NCBI RefSeq assembly: GCF_003326675.1 | Contig: NZ_JPWF01000004.1 | Coordinates: 62,001 to 126,000 of the forward strand | Length of the DNA stretch: 64,000 nucleotides | DNA from: Thalassospira profundimaris | GTDB lineage: Bacteria > Pseudomonadota > Alphaproteobacteria > Rhodospirillales > Thalassospiraceae | Direction of reading: 5' to 3' | In this document: positions 47,142-55,586 of the stretch, piece by piece | How positions within the stretch are numbered: the stretch's first letter is position 1 | How the letters are laid out: every line of letters begins with the position of its first letter | Program-made: the position numbers and the translations under genes | The notes under the pieces: generated by a model | The model's input: only the letters and a program-made list of their open reading frames with translations | Databases searched by the model: none | What the model was told of the DNA's origin: nothing

Positions 47142-47193
47142 TAACATATATCTAGTCTCCATCATAGACTTTCATCAGACGGAGACTTCCGCA

Positions 47194-48306
47194 ATGACCA
47201 ACACAGACATTCTGTTTCAGCCCTTCCGGCTGAAAACCCTTGAACTGCCAAACCGCATCGTGATGGCCCCGATGACCCGCACCAAGGCCGCAAACGGCAT
47301 TCCGGGCGCAATCAATGCCGAATATTACCGCAAGCGCGCCGAAGGCGGCGTTGGCCTGATCCTGTCCGAGGGCACAGTGATCAACCGCCCCGCTTCGCGC
47401 AACGATCCGGGCATTCCGTTCTTCCACGGTGATGCTGCCATGGCTGGCTGGAAGGCCGTCGCCGATGCCGTGCATGGCGCTGGCGGCAAAATGGGCCCGC
47501 AGATCTGGCATACCGGATCGACCCGTGCCTTTACCGAATGGGAACCAGATGCCCCGGTCGAAAGCCCGTCGGGCCTTCTTGGACCGGATCAGCCGCGCGG
47601 CAATACCATGTCTGATGCCGATATTGCCGACACCATTGCCGCCTTTGCCAAGGCCGCCCTTGATGCCAAGAATGCCGGTTTTGATACCTTTGAAATCCAT
47701 GGTGCGCACGGCTATCTGATTGATCAGTTCTTCTGGTCGGGCACCAACCTTCGCACCGACCGTTTTGGCGGTAAAACCATTGCCGAACGTGCGACCTTTG
47801 CCCGCGAAGTGGTGGCTGCAATGCGTGCCGCCGTTGGTCCGGACTTCCCGATCATCCTGCGTGTCAGCCAGTGGAAGCAACAGGATTTCACCGCCCGCCT
47901 TGCCACCACGCCGGACGAAATGACGTCATGGCTGGCCCCGCTGGTCGAGGCCGGTGTGGATATCATCCATGCTTCCCAACGTCGTTTCTGGGAACCGGAA
48001 TTCCCCGAAATTGACGGTGAAAAGGGCCTGAACTTTGCCGGTTGGGCGAAAAAGCTTACTGGCGCTGCCACCATTTCCGTCGGTTCTGTCGGGCTTTCAT
48101 CGGACTTCATCGGCGCGTTTTCGGGCGAAGCATCCGAAAAATCCAACCTTGATGGTCTGGTAGAGCGTATGGAACGTGGCGAGTTCGATCTGATCGCGGT
48201 TGGCCGCGCCCTGATCACCGATGCCCAGTGGCCCAACAAGGTCGCCAAGGGTGCGTTTGACGAACTCGAAGACTTCAACGCCGCCGCCCTGGCCGAGCTG
48301 GTCTAA
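47194..48306 (+). CDS. old yellow enzyme-family NADH:flavin oxidoreductase
   Basis: 370 residues, FMN-binding TIM barrel of the NemA/XenB type. It begins LFQPFRLKTLELPNRIVMAP with MTRTKAANGIP; the active-site HGAHGYLIDQFFW is near residue 170, and the C-terminal phosphate-binding region is ISVGSVGLS with LIAVGRALI. It reduces activated alkenes, quinones or nitro compounds with NAD(P)H. GGAG precedes the ATG. The divergent HxlR regulator and the palindrome at 47100-47141 indicate induction by reactive electrophiles. A strong terminator follows. Confidence 0.93.
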   Translation: MTNTDILFQPFRLKTLELPNRIVMAPMTRTKAANGIPGAINAEYYRKRAEGGVGLILSEGTVINRPASRNDPGIPFFHGDAAMAGWKAVADAVHGAGGKMGPQIWHTGSTRAFTEWEPDAPVESPSGLLGPDQPRGNTMSDADIADTIAAFAKAALDAKNAGFDTFEIHGAHGYLIDQFFWSGTNLRTDRFGGKTIAERATFAREVVAAMRAAVGPDFPIILRVSQWKQQDFTARLATTPDEMTSWLAPLVEAGVDIIHASQRRFWEPEFPEIDGEKGLNFAGWAKKLTGAATISVGSVGLSSDFIGAFSGEASEKSNLDGLVERMERGEFDLIAVGRALITDAQWPNKVAKGAFDELEDFNAAALAELV

Positions 48307-48388
48307 CCGACCAGCTCACCCAACGATCTGCCAATACGTCAATACCCCCCAATACCCCCAAGTGCGTTCCCCCAAAACGCAAAAAGAA

Positions 48389-48425
48389 ACCGGGCAGCAC
48401 CAATCATGGTGCTGCCCGGTATTTT
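48389..48425 (+). terminator. rho-independent terminator after old yellow enzyme gene
   Basis: Perfect 13-base-pair stem ACCGGGCAGCACC with an AATCAT loop, followed by ATTTTT. About 85 bases after the stop codon. Confidence 0.88.
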
Positions 48426-48473
48426 TATGCGGTAAAGTATTGACGGCCCAAAGCCTTAAAGCCCCGAAGGGGA

Positions 48474-48833
48474 CTAGCGCAAATCTTCGGGCAGAATGTG
48501 AACACCGTTTTCATCAAGGCGAATATCATCAACCTTGGCAACATGTTCGACCGACAGGGTGTCATAAAGATGCGGGAAAAGCGTGCCGCCACGGGCCGGT
48601 TCCCATTTCAGTTTCGCCGCAATCGGCGCGACCGGAACCCGCAAAAGCTTAAGATGATCGCGCCCGGCATAATGCAGCGCAAGTGTTGCAGCCAGCGTAT
48701 CCTGGGTCGAAAAATGGATAAAGCCATCGGCAATATCATGCGGCGCGCCGTCATATTGCCCGGCACTGAGCGCTTCCGCCCATTCGTCCGAACCCAATAC
48801 GCGGTAAATCGTTTCATGTTCTATATTTGTCAT
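48474..48833 (-). CDS. DUF952-family protein
   Basis: 119 residues. The pattern IYRVLGSDEWAEALSAGQYD, DIADGFIHFSTQDTLAATLA and FPHLYDTLSVEHV is that of the DUF952 family, whose fold is distantly like ADP-ribosyl cyclising or transferase domains but whose activity is unknown. It is a stand-alone gene convergent with the old yellow enzyme gene. Confidence 0.85.
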   Translation of the reverse strand: MTNIEHETIYRVLGSDEWAEALSAGQYDGAPHDIADGFIHFSTQDTLAATLALHYAGRDHLKLLRVPVAPIAAKLKWEPARGGTLFPHLYDTLSVEHVAKVDDIRLDENGVHILPEDLR

Positions 48834-48870
48834 GCCCGGAATTTAGGCAGGCGCGCACAAAACGGCAAGC

Positions 48871-49788
48871 CTATTTCATCTGATCGCGAAGCCAGCCCAA
48901 AAGCGTCGCATAACGCTCCGTCCCGGCGAAATCGGGACTGCATACCAGCCAATAGGCCGATTTCATCGCAACCGCTGGTCCGACCGGCGCAAGGAAGCCT
49001 TGGGCAATATCGCCCTCGATCAAAAGGGTTCGGCCAAGACCGATGCCCATGCCATTGATCGCGGCCTGCAGGACAAGATCAGCACGATCAAAGGCGATGT
49101 GGCGCGCATCCGTCTCAAAGCTCAGCCCCGCCTGATCCTTGTAATAGGCCCAGCTAAAATCGGTATCATCGCGCTCCCCCGCGACATCTTTTAAAAACGT
49201 TGTGGAATGTAACCCGGCAAGCATTTCAAGTGTTGCACCGGCATCACAATATCCCGGACGGGCCACCGGCAGAATTTCGGCCTTTTTAAGCAGGGTCGAA
49301 TGCAGCCCCGGATAAGGCCCAACGCCAAAACGGATGGCCGCATCAATTACGCCCGCCCGGAAATCCACCGGGCGATCATTGACATCAAGCGCGATCTCAA
49401 GCCCCGCGTCCGCGGCATTTGCCAAATGCGGCAACACCCATTTCATCGCCAGCGACGATGACACCGACAGGCGCACCGCGCCCTGGGTTTCGAACTTTTC
49501 CAGCCGCTCGAACGCCATATCCCAAATCGCCATGGCGTCAATCGCCGCCGCACACAGGATACGGCCATGTTCGGTCGGGGTGATCTGGCGTGTGGTGCGC
49601 TCAAACAGCGAAAAGCCAAGTGCCTGTTCCAAAAGATTGACCCGGTGACTGATCGCCGACTGATGCACGCCAAGGATTTCGGCCGCCTTGCTGAAACTGT
49701 TTTCGCGCGCAATCGCCGCCAAAAGCGGGGCGTTCTGATTGGCCCTGGCGATCAGGCTCGCACGTGACTTTTCATGAGATATCTTCAT
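48871..49788 (-). CDS. LysR-family transcriptional regulator
   Basis: 305 residues of the GcvA/AmpR-like kind. HTH: NAPLLAAIARENSFSKAAEI with HQSAISHRVNLLEQALGFSL and FERTTRQITPTEHGR; the substrate-binding domain follows from about residue 100. It is divergent from the PhzF gene with a 73-base gap that contains ATCTCT and AGAGAT arms about 34 bases apart, so it probably controls that gene. Confidence 0.9.
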   Translation of the reverse strand: MKISHEKSRASLIARANQNAPLLAAIARENSFSKAAEILGVHQSAISHRVNLLEQALGFSLFERTTRQITPTEHGRILCAAAIDAMAIWDMAFERLEKFETQGAVRLSVSSSLAMKWVLPHLANAADAGLEIALDVNDRPVDFRAGVIDAAIRFGVGPYPGLHSTLLKKAEILPVARPGYCDAGATLEMLAGLHSTTFLKDVAGERDDTDFSWAYYKDQAGLSFETDARHIAFDRADLVLQAAINGMGIGLGRTLLIEGDIAQGFLAPVGPAVAMKSAYWLVCSPDFAGTERYATLLGWLRDQMK

Positions 49789-49861
49789 TTATATATGAGT
49801 TCTTTATCTCTGATTTGGCAACTAAAACAGGATTATTAGAGATTTTAGCAGGAACAGAGTT

Positions 49862-50773
49862 ATGAGTACATCTCAAGAAATACCCCAAACCGTCACGGTT
49901 CAGATCGTCAATGCCTTTGTCAAAGACGGTATGGGCGGCAACCCGGCCGGGGTGGTGCTGGATGCCGATCGATATAGTGACGATCAAAAGCTGTTGATCG
50001 CGCAAAAGGTCGGACTTTCGGAAACCGCCTTTGTTTCGAAATCCGAGACATGTGGCATCAAGCTTGATTTCTTTACGCCGACCAAACGCATTGCCCATTG
50101 CGGCCACGCCACCATCGCAACCTTTTCCTATCTGGCCGAACTGGAACGCTTTGGTGATGGTGCAACATCGAAGGAAACCGTCGATGGCCCGCGCAAGATC
50201 ATCCTGGATGCCGGCATGGCCTATATGGAACAGCTTGCCCCGACCTACGCCCCCGCTGCCAACTGGTCCGATAAGGACGTCACACTTTGCGATGTTCTGA
50301 AATCACTCGGGATTACCAGCGATGATCTTGACGACCGCGCCCGCCCGGTTCTGGTCAATACCGGCAATAACTTCATCGTCCTTGCGGTCAGGGATCAGGC
50401 AACCCTTGCCGGCATCACACCCGATCAGGATGCCATCAACGACATCAGCGAAAAGCTTGATCTGATCGGTTATTACATTTTCACCACTGATACCGGTGAT
50501 GCGGATATTGATGCCACCACCCGGATGTTTGCCCCGCGCTATGGCATCTCTGAGGAAGCCGCCACCGGCATGGCCGCAGGTCCACTTGCCTGTGTGCTTT
50601 ATGACTTTCTGGACATGAACAAGGACACATTCCTGATCGCCCAGGGCGCATTCATGGCTCAACCATCACCAAGCCGGATCACCGTCACCCTCGACCTTAA
50701 AGACCGCCGCATCACCGGCCTTCTGGCCGGCGGTCAGGGCAAGGTGATGAAAAGCCTGAACATCCCCCTTTGA
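49862..50773 (+). CDS. PhzF-family isomerase-like protein
   Basis: 303 residues with the diaminopimelate-epimerase-like double fold of PhzF proteins. Conserved elements are VNAFVKDGMGGNPAGVVLDA at the start, the LSETAFV strand with the family's catalytic glutamate, FFTPTKRIAHCGHATIATFS and EEAATGMAAGPLACVLYDF. Family members isomerise or epimerise small acids, as in phenazine synthesis, but most have no known substrate. No phenazine genes are near. Divergent from the LysR gene at 48871. Confidence 0.9.
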   Translation: MSTSQEIPQTVTVQIVNAFVKDGMGGNPAGVVLDADRYSDDQKLLIAQKVGLSETAFVSKSETCGIKLDFFTPTKRIAHCGHATIATFSYLAELERFGDGATSKETVDGPRKIILDAGMAYMEQLAPTYAPAANWSDKDVTLCDVLKSLGITSDDLDDRARPVLVNTGNNFIVLAVRDQATLAGITPDQDAINDISEKLDLIGYYIFTTDTGDADIDATTRMFAPRYGISEEAATGMAAGPLACVLYDFLDMNKDTFLIAQGAFMAQPSPSRITVTLDLKDRRITGLLAGGQGKVMKSLNIPL

Positions 50774-50824
50774 CGCGCCCTGCCTTATCGGGTGCCTCTG
50801 CCACCATCGCCGAAGCACCCGAAC

Positions 50825-50840
50825 TTTACCCGCAGGTAAA
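50825..50840. promoter_or_regulatory. hip operator copy 1
   Basis: TTTACCCGCAGGTAAA, dyad TTTACC-N4-GGTAAA. First of three copies in the hipB promoter region, 50 bases before copy 2. Confidence 0.8.
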
Positions 50841-50874
50841 CAATCTCCAGAAACCAAACCAAAAACAGCGGAAA

Positions 50875-50890
50875 TTTACCCATAGGTAAA
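50875..50890. promoter_or_regulatory. hip operator copy 2
   Basis: TTTACCCATAGGTAAA, same dyad with a different centre, 49 bases before copy 3. Confidence 0.8.
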
Positions 50891-50923
50891 CTTTTCTTTA
50901 CTTCCGGCATTAAATCACTTAAA

Positions 50924-50939
50924 TTTACCCACAGGTAAA
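50924..50939. promoter_or_regulatory. hip operator copy 3
   Basis: TTTACCCACAGGTAAA, with symmetry extending to AAATTTACC/GGTAAATTT (9-base arms). It ends 2 bases before the ribosome site of hipB. Confidence 0.82.
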
Positions 50940-50952
50940 TTTGGAGGATACC

Positions 50953-51210
50953 ATGCACATCACCCGCATGGATCAACTTGGCCCGGAAATCCGCAATGCG
51001 CGCAGGGCACTTGGCCTATCGCAAACCGATCTGTCGCTTGCGACGGGGCTCAGCATCAAATTCATCAGTCAGCTTGAAACCGGCAAGGCAGACAATCCAA
51101 GCTTTGCCAATGTGATTGATATTGTCCGCGCCCTTGGCGGGCAGGTTGAAATCAACTGGCTTGATATCATGGCAAGTACCGATCCGGGCGACGACGGGGG
51201 CCGGGAATGA
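50953..51210 (+). CDS. hipB: HipB-like XRE antitoxin and operon repressor
   Basis: 85 residues from the ATG at 50953, with GGAGGA 5 bases upstream. The frame opens at a TTG at 50941 that lies inside the ribosome site region. XRE helix-turn-helix: LGPEIRNARRALGLSQTDLS, LSIKFISQLETGKADNPSFA, VIDIVRALGGQVEI. It should bind the three TTTACC-N4-GGTAAA dyads upstream and neutralise HipA. Its stop overlaps the hipA start (ATGA). Confidence 0.92.
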   Translation: MHITRMDQLGPEIRNARRALGLSQTDLSLATGLSIKFISQLETGKADNPSFANVIDIVRALGGQVEINWLDIMASTDPGDDGGRE

Positions 51211-52514
51211 GCAAGTCACTCCTTGTTCTTGCCAATGGCCATGATCTCGTCGGCACCCTGAAGGCCGATGACCGTGGCTATATGTCGTTTGAATATGCAC
51301 CGGAATGGCTAACGCAACCGACATCCTATCCGGTTTCGCAAAGCATCCCGCTGCGCCCCGGCCAGTTTGACCATACCGCTATCGAGCCGTTCTTTGACGG
51401 GCTTTTGCCCGATAAAAAGGATGTCCGACGCCAGATCGGGGAACTTTTTAACGTCGCCCCGACGGACGAATTTGGCATTCTTGAACATATCGGGCGCGAC
51501 TGCGCCGGGGCCTTGATGCTGCTCCATCCCGATCAGCAAACAACATCCAACGCCCCCCAACCGCACCTGATGCCAATTACCCAGGATGATCTGGCCAACC
51601 GCATTGCCGAGCTACCACAACGCCCGCTTTTCATTGACGAGGACGAAGTCGTCCTGTCCCTTGCCGGGGTCAATGACAAGGCCGCGGTTTACATCGATCC
51701 CGACAGTGGCGACATATCCCTGCCGATTGGCGGCTATCCCAGCACCCATATCATCAAGATTGATATCGAACGCCTGCCGGATTCCACCCGGACCGAACAT
51801 TTTTGCATGAAGCTCGCCCGCACCATCGGGCTTGATGCCGCCCACACCAAAATCCGGATATATAACGACCGCCCGGTGCTGTTTGTCACCCGGTTTGACC
51901 GCTCCTATGCCAAGGCTTCGGCCGGTGTGCACGTCACCCGCCTGCATCAGGAAGATTTCTGTCAGGCGACGGGCATCAACCCGGACCTGAAATATGAAAA
52001 ACAGGGCGGACCGGACTTGGCCGCCATGTTTGCCATGACCCAAAAGGCCGCCACGGTTCCCGCCCGCGATATCCCGAAATTGCTTGGCTTTGTGATTTTC
52101 AATTTCCTGACCGGCAATCCCGATGCGCATGCCAAAAACTATTCACTGATCTATCGCCAGAATCCGAAATCGGTCCAGACCGCGATCAGCCCGCTATATG
52201 ACGTCAATAACGGGGCCGCATTCCGCGATTGCTTCAAAACCCAGCGCCCCCGCCTCGCCCAATCCATTGGCGGCGAGTTTGATCCGACCAAACTTGACTG
52301 GTCGCATTGGGACGCACAGGCCCGCGCCATCGGAAGCTCCCCGACCGCCCTTCGCAAACAGCTCAAATCCATCGCCCAAAAACTGCAAGACGCCGTCAAA
52401 CCACTGCGCGAAGAGCTGCGTAACAGCGACGCCGACAGCCCAAGACTGGACACCATCGTTGACGACGTATCACGCCGCTGCGACGATTGGCTGACGCAAC
52501 GTGGGTACGCATGA
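51207..52514 (+). CDS. hipA: HipA-family serine/threonine kinase toxin
   Basis: 435 residues, the usual length for full HipA. The N-terminal Couple_hipA domain (about 5-105) includes FFDGLLPDKKDVRRQIGELF and GRDCAGALMLL. The kinase domain follows with SLAGVNDKAAVY (about 151), Lys184 in HIIKID, the catalytic aspartate and asparagine in GNPDAHAKNYS (Asp306, Asn311) and the metal-binding Asp332 in LYDVNNG. Relatives phosphorylate glutamyl-tRNA synthetase or other synthetases and induce dormancy. It overlaps hipB by 4 bases and the next gene by 4, forming one operon. Confidence 0.93.
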   Translation: MSKSLLVLANGHDLVGTLKADDRGYMSFEYAPEWLTQPTSYPVSQSIPLRPGQFDHTAIEPFFDGLLPDKKDVRRQIGELFNVAPTDEFGILEHIGRDCAGALMLLHPDQQTTSNAPQPHLMPITQDDLANRIAELPQRPLFIDEDEVVLSLAGVNDKAAVYIDPDSGDISLPIGGYPSTHIIKIDIERLPDSTRTEHFCMKLARTIGLDAAHTKIRIYNDRPVLFVTRFDRSYAKASAGVHVTRLHQEDFCQATGINPDLKYEKQGGPDLAAMFAMTQKAATVPARDIPKLLGFVIFNFLTGNPDAHAKNYSLIYRQNPKSVQTAISPLYDVNNGAAFRDCFKTQRPRLAQSIGGEFDPTKLDWSHWDAQARAIGSSPTALRKQLKSIAQKLQDAVKPLREELRNSDADSPRLDTIVDDVSRRCDDWLTQRGYA

Positions 52515-52894
52515 TGGATGATGAACTGACATTGCCGCCGGGCATTGGCCCACACAATGACCGCGAACTCGAATTGATGCTCGCCGGCAGCAAGCCGATG
52601 GCAATGTTTTCAGACGCCCTTCATGTCAGCGAATATTTCCCCGATGCCGATTTCGCGCCGCATGTGGCCGCAGGCACCATCATCCGCGTCGAAGAAATCA
52701 TTCCACGCCCGCCCTTTGAGATGCGTTACCTGTTCTTCGCCCTACCCGGCGAAGAATGGCGGATCGAGGAAGCCTTGGTGATGTGCCGCAATCTGTGTGC
52801 CGGAACGGTTATCGATCACGATGCCGATTCAGCGCGGATGGGAGAGCTTTTGGGATATGCATCTGAGGATATCGAGACCTTTCTAAAGCACTGA
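52511..52894 (+). CDS. third gene of the hip operon, unknown function
   Basis: 127 residues from the ATG at 52511, which overlaps the hipA stop (ATGA). The protein is acidic, without membrane segments or a signal peptide, and has a Pro-rich start (LTLPPGIGPHNDRELELMLA) and a compact C-terminal half with two cysteines (LVMCRNLCAGTVIDH). No family is recognised. Tight coupling to hipBA implies a shared role: modulator of HipA, second antitoxin, or unrelated passenger. Confidence 0.7.
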   Translation: MMDDELTLPPGIGPHNDRELELMLAGSKPMAMFSDALHVSEYFPDADFAPHVAAGTIIRVEEIIPRPPFEMRYLFFALPGEEWRIEEALVMCRNLCAGTVIDHDADSARMGELLGYASEDIETFLKH

Positions 52895-52910
52895 TCAAAC
52901 TCCGTGCCCG

Positions 52911-53486
52911 TCACCAGTACCGCTCATATTCCTTCATCAAAAGCGCCGTTTTCAGCAAGCCTTGGCGTTTGGCAGTTTGAATAATAACTTCGGTTGAGAG
53001 TTCCGGATTTTGAAATCCTTCTCGCATAACCTTCAAGGCTTTGAAAGCCGTTTGCTCATGTAGGGTAATTGTATCTGCAATAAAGTCATCGGGTGATTTG
53101 GGTTCAATCCCGAACTTCACCAATTCATTGACCGGAAAGTCCTTAAGATTATCCGTAACTAACACTTGCGCGCGAGTATGCACTGCTGCGGCCAAAACAT
53201 GGTGATCACCATCATCTGGTAACTGAATGATTGGAATAAGCACCTCATATCCGGAAACAGAGGCATCCTTAAACGCCCTTTCCATCTCCCAGCGCTGCCT
53301 TGAAGTATCCGCGTCTCCATTCGTGATTTTGGCAATTGCACGTTCCATTTCATCCAGAATCAAAGAACTCCATCTCGGACGAAAAAGCTCAGCCTCAGCA
53401 AGACTCAGGAGAAGATTGCGCTTGAACACACCGGCCAGAACACATGCATCAAGAAGCGCTGTAAAATGATCTGACCTGTATGACAT
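52911..53486 (-). CDS. PIN-domain toxin (ribonuclease)
   Basis: 191 residues. PIN fold acidic residues are visible: Asp13 in ALLDACVLAG, Glu46 in ILDEMERA, an Asp in LPDDGDHHVLAAAV and Asp in VLVTDNLKDFP, which would bind metal for RNA cleavage. A helical C-terminal extension of about 50 residues follows. It starts 6 bases after the HTH antitoxin gene, the standard antitoxin-toxin order of VapBC-like modules. Confidence 0.87.
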   Translation of the reverse strand: MSYRSDHFTALLDACVLAGVFKRNLLLSLAEAELFRPRWSSLILDEMERAIAKITNGDADTSRQRWEMERAFKDASVSGYEVLIPIIQLPDDGDHHVLAAAVHTRAQVLVTDNLKDFPVNELVKFGIEPKSPDDFIADTITLHEQTAFKALKVMREGFQNPELSTEVIIQTAKRQGLLKTALLMKEYERYW

Positions 53487-53492
53487 TCGAGA

Positions 53493-53963
53493 TCAATATC
53501 CCTTCAAGATAAGGTCGGCATCCATCCGTGCCAATTCCGACAATGCTTCTCGGCGCTCCGCATCCCGCACTGCCTTGTAGGCAAACAAATCCTCTGCCTT
53601 GATCCGACGATGCCGCCCAACGGTAGCGTAAGGGATGTCGCCCGCTTCAAGCAGCTTGATCAAATAGGGTCGCGACACATTCAGCAAATCCGCTGCTTGC
53701 TGTGTCGTCAAATCTGCCGACAGCGGGATCATCTGAAATCCCTGACGGCCAGAAACCAGACGCAACAAGTTCATCAGGCTTTCCGTCAAAGCAGGGCTGA
53801 GCGTGATGGTTTCCGCCCTGCCCTCACCACGCACAACAGTCAGCTTAGTATCCTCGCCTTCCTTCGCCTGCGAGGCAATAATCTGGCGAAGCTGGTCGGC
53901 TGTTGCGCTTTCGATTTGCGTTGGCAAGCGGCCACCGAAATCATCTTTTCGTAAGGCTGACAT
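53493..53963 (-). CDS. HTH (excisionase-type) antitoxin of PIN module
   Basis: 156 residues. The N-terminal half is helical and charged; a MerR/excisionase-type helix-turn-helix occupies about residues 85-135 (LTTQQAADLLNVSRPYLIKL, IPYATVGRHRRIKAEDLFAY). Proteins of this design precede PIN toxins as antitoxins and repress their own promoter. Two 18-base tandem repeats lie upstream at 54049-54084. Confidence 0.85.
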   Translation of the reverse strand: MSALRKDDFGGRLPTQIESATADQLRQIIASQAKEGEDTKLTVVRGEGRAETITLSPALTESLMNLLRLVSGRQGFQMIPLSADLTTQQAADLLNVSRPYLIKLLEAGDIPYATVGRHRRIKAEDLFAYKAVRDAERREALSELARMDADLILKGY

Positions 53964-54048
53964 TGCTCATACTCCGTTTCCCGTCACCTCCCCCTCCCTT
54001 CTCCGGTCTTAGGGGGCTGCTTAATATATAATACGCGCCCTTTTTAAA

Positions 54049-54084
54049 CGCAATATTCGAAACAATCGCATTATTCGAAACTAT
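54049..54084. repeat. 18-base tandem repeat upstream of antitoxin
   Basis: CGCAATATTCGAAACAAT is followed directly by CGCATTATTCGAAACTAT, differing at two positions. Each holds TATTCGAA. It lies 86 bases before the antitoxin start and may be its operator or promoter element. Confidence 0.6.
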
Positions 54085-54095
54085 CGGCAGATAAC

Positions 54096-54581
54096 TCACA
54101 TCTTCTTATCCGCACTCCGCTTAACTACACTCACCCCCAAAACCCCAAGTGCAATGCCCCAGATCGGGCTGGTATTGACCAGGGCGGCGATAATCGCGGG
54201 GGCCTGAAGTGGGGTCAGGATGATGGCGGCGGCAATTGCGCCCATGGTCATGATCCAGGTGAGCGCGACAGCATAGCCGAAGCTTGGCCGCCAGCGCCGC
54301 ACGAACGCGTCTTCGCTGGCAACCTCGGCCCGGATGGTGCGATTGACCGATTTAAGCGTTTCGGTATCGCGGGCCAGTTCGATTTCCGCCATGCGTTCGG
54401 TGTGGCGGTTGGCTTCAAGGATTTGGGCGGGTGTGACGTCGCCTTTGGTGACGGCATCTTCGACCTGTTTAAGGCCCTCGGCCGCAGACTTGGCAATCGG
54501 ATTGTCGATATGATCAAGTCCGGCACCAACCGCCTTGATCAAAAGCGGCAGACCGATCTGGGCAAGCAATGCTGGGATCAC
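54096..54581 (-). CDS. phage holin-like membrane protein (3TM type)
   Basis: 161 residues with a GTG start at 54581 preceded by GGGGAGG. An N-terminal helical segment (ALLAQIGLPLLIKAVGAGLD), a charged central part with RWRPSFGYAVALTWIM, then two membrane helices (about 112-150, GAIAAAIILTPLQ and SPIWGIALGVLGVSVV) match the three-TM phage holins. It lies directly after the endolysin gene, as expected of a lysis cassette. Confidence 0.82.
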   Translation of the reverse strand: MIPALLAQIGLPLLIKAVGAGLDHIDNPIAKSAAEGLKQVEDAVTKGDVTPAQILEANRHTERMAEIELARDTETLKSVNRTIRAEVASEDAFVRRWRPSFGYAVALTWIMTMGAIAAAIILTPLQAPAIIAALVNTSPIWGIALGVLGVSVVKRSADKKM

Positions 54582-54593
54582 GTGATACCTCCC

Positions 54594-55070
54594 CTACCCG
54601 ATATTCTTGTAAAAAACATGATGTCCGATCTCGGCAACCGGCACCTGCCCGCGTGCCCAATAGGGATCAACCGCATGGGTGTGGTAATGGGTGGCACCGT
54701 CGGTTTGATCGCGAAGCTCGCCCGTCACCGCCCGCTTGGCGATGCGCTTGCACAGGCGATATGCCGGGTCACGCGGATTGATCGCGAGCAACTTCTTGCG
54801 ATTGGGATCATCGGCGTTCCAGCAGGAAAACTGCCCCGGTTTCAGGCATACCGATTTGATGTCATTGCCCCACCAGTACCGCCCGCGTTTTCGGGCAAAG
54901 GCCACACGGTTAAGGATCACCGATGCCACCGCCTCGATCCCGGCAAGGTCTTCGCCGCGCGCCTCGCCATAGAGGGTACGGGCAAGGATTTCGGCCTCTG
55001 GTAATGTCTCTGGCAAAGTCTCTGGCAAGGTTTCAGGTTCGGCAATCGGGCGGGTCATAAGATCAGTCAT
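54594..55070 (-). CDS. phage endolysin, SleB-type cell wall hydrolase
   Basis: About 158 residues from the ATG at 55070 with AAGGA 9 bases upstream; the frame opens at 55100. The Hydrolase_2 fold is shown by ILARTLYGEARGEDLAGIEA (catalytic glutamate in GEARGE), AVASVILNRVA and HYHTHAVDPYWARG. It cuts peptidoglycan glycan strands. A direct triplet repeat LPETLPETLPE occurs near residue 15. It overlaps the upstream membrane protein gene by 8 bases and precedes the holin gene. Confidence 0.88.
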   Translation of the reverse strand: MTDLMTRPIAEPETLPETLPETLPEAEILARTLYGEARGEDLAGIEAVASVILNRVAFARKRGRYWWGNDIKSVCLKPGQFSCWNADDPNRKKLLAINPRDPAYRLCKRIAKRAVTGELRDQTDGATHYHTHAVDPYWARGQVPVAEIGHHVFYKNIG

Positions 55071-55377
55071 GGGCCAGTTCCTTTTTATGCGGGCTGTCAA
55101 GTTTGGCCTCGATCCGAAGCAAATGCCCGGTCAGGCGTTTTTCAATGTCCTTGAGATACGGGATCGAGACATAGTTGCGCGCGACATCAAGTTTGAAGTC
55201 GGCAAGGTCGGATCGCAGATCACCGGCTTCCTGATCATGGCGAATGCGCTGATCCTCGATCCGCGAAAGCAGTTCGGAGCGCATCCGCCAATGCAGCCAG
55301 AACAGGCTGGCGACCACCGGGATTTCGACCGCCGTGATCCACCAGATCACATCAACAGGCTGACTTGGATCGGTCAT
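55063..55377 (-). CDS. phage membrane/coiled-coil protein, possible spanin-like
   Basis: 104 residues: an N-terminal membrane helix (VIWWITAVEIPVVASLFWLH), then a long charged helix (SRIEDQRIRHDQEAGDLRSD) with a coiled-coil look. Position beside the endolysin and holin suggests an inner-membrane spanin or lysis accessory protein of the Rz or DUF2730 sort. No outer-membrane partner is seen. Confidence 0.65.
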   Translation of the reverse strand: MTDPSQPVDVIWWITAVEIPVVASLFWLHWRMRSELLSRIEDQRIRHDQEAGDLRSDLADFKLDVARNYVSIPYLKDIEKRLTGHLLRIEAKLDSPHKKELAHD

Positions 55378-55402
55378 CGGGGCCTCGGCTTGGTTACAGG
55401 CA

Positions 55403-55436
55403 AAGAAAAACCCGCAAACCGGGATGGCTTGCGGGT
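55403..55436 (-). terminator. terminator before lysis genes
   Basis: On the minus strand ACCCGCAA and TTGCGGGT enclose an 11-base loop and are followed by TTTTCTTT. It lies between the small exported protein gene and the lysis cassette. Confidence 0.7.
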
Positions 55437-55586
55437 CAGTTCAAGGAGGTCATCACAACCAGGGCACCTGCCCCGGCTTTGATGATCGGCATAAAACTCT
55501 GATGGCATCAGGTGGCGCGCAAATCAGTCTGCGCGCGGCACTCCGTGCCGGTGACCAAGGCTCAGGAGGCACGAATTTCGTGTCTG

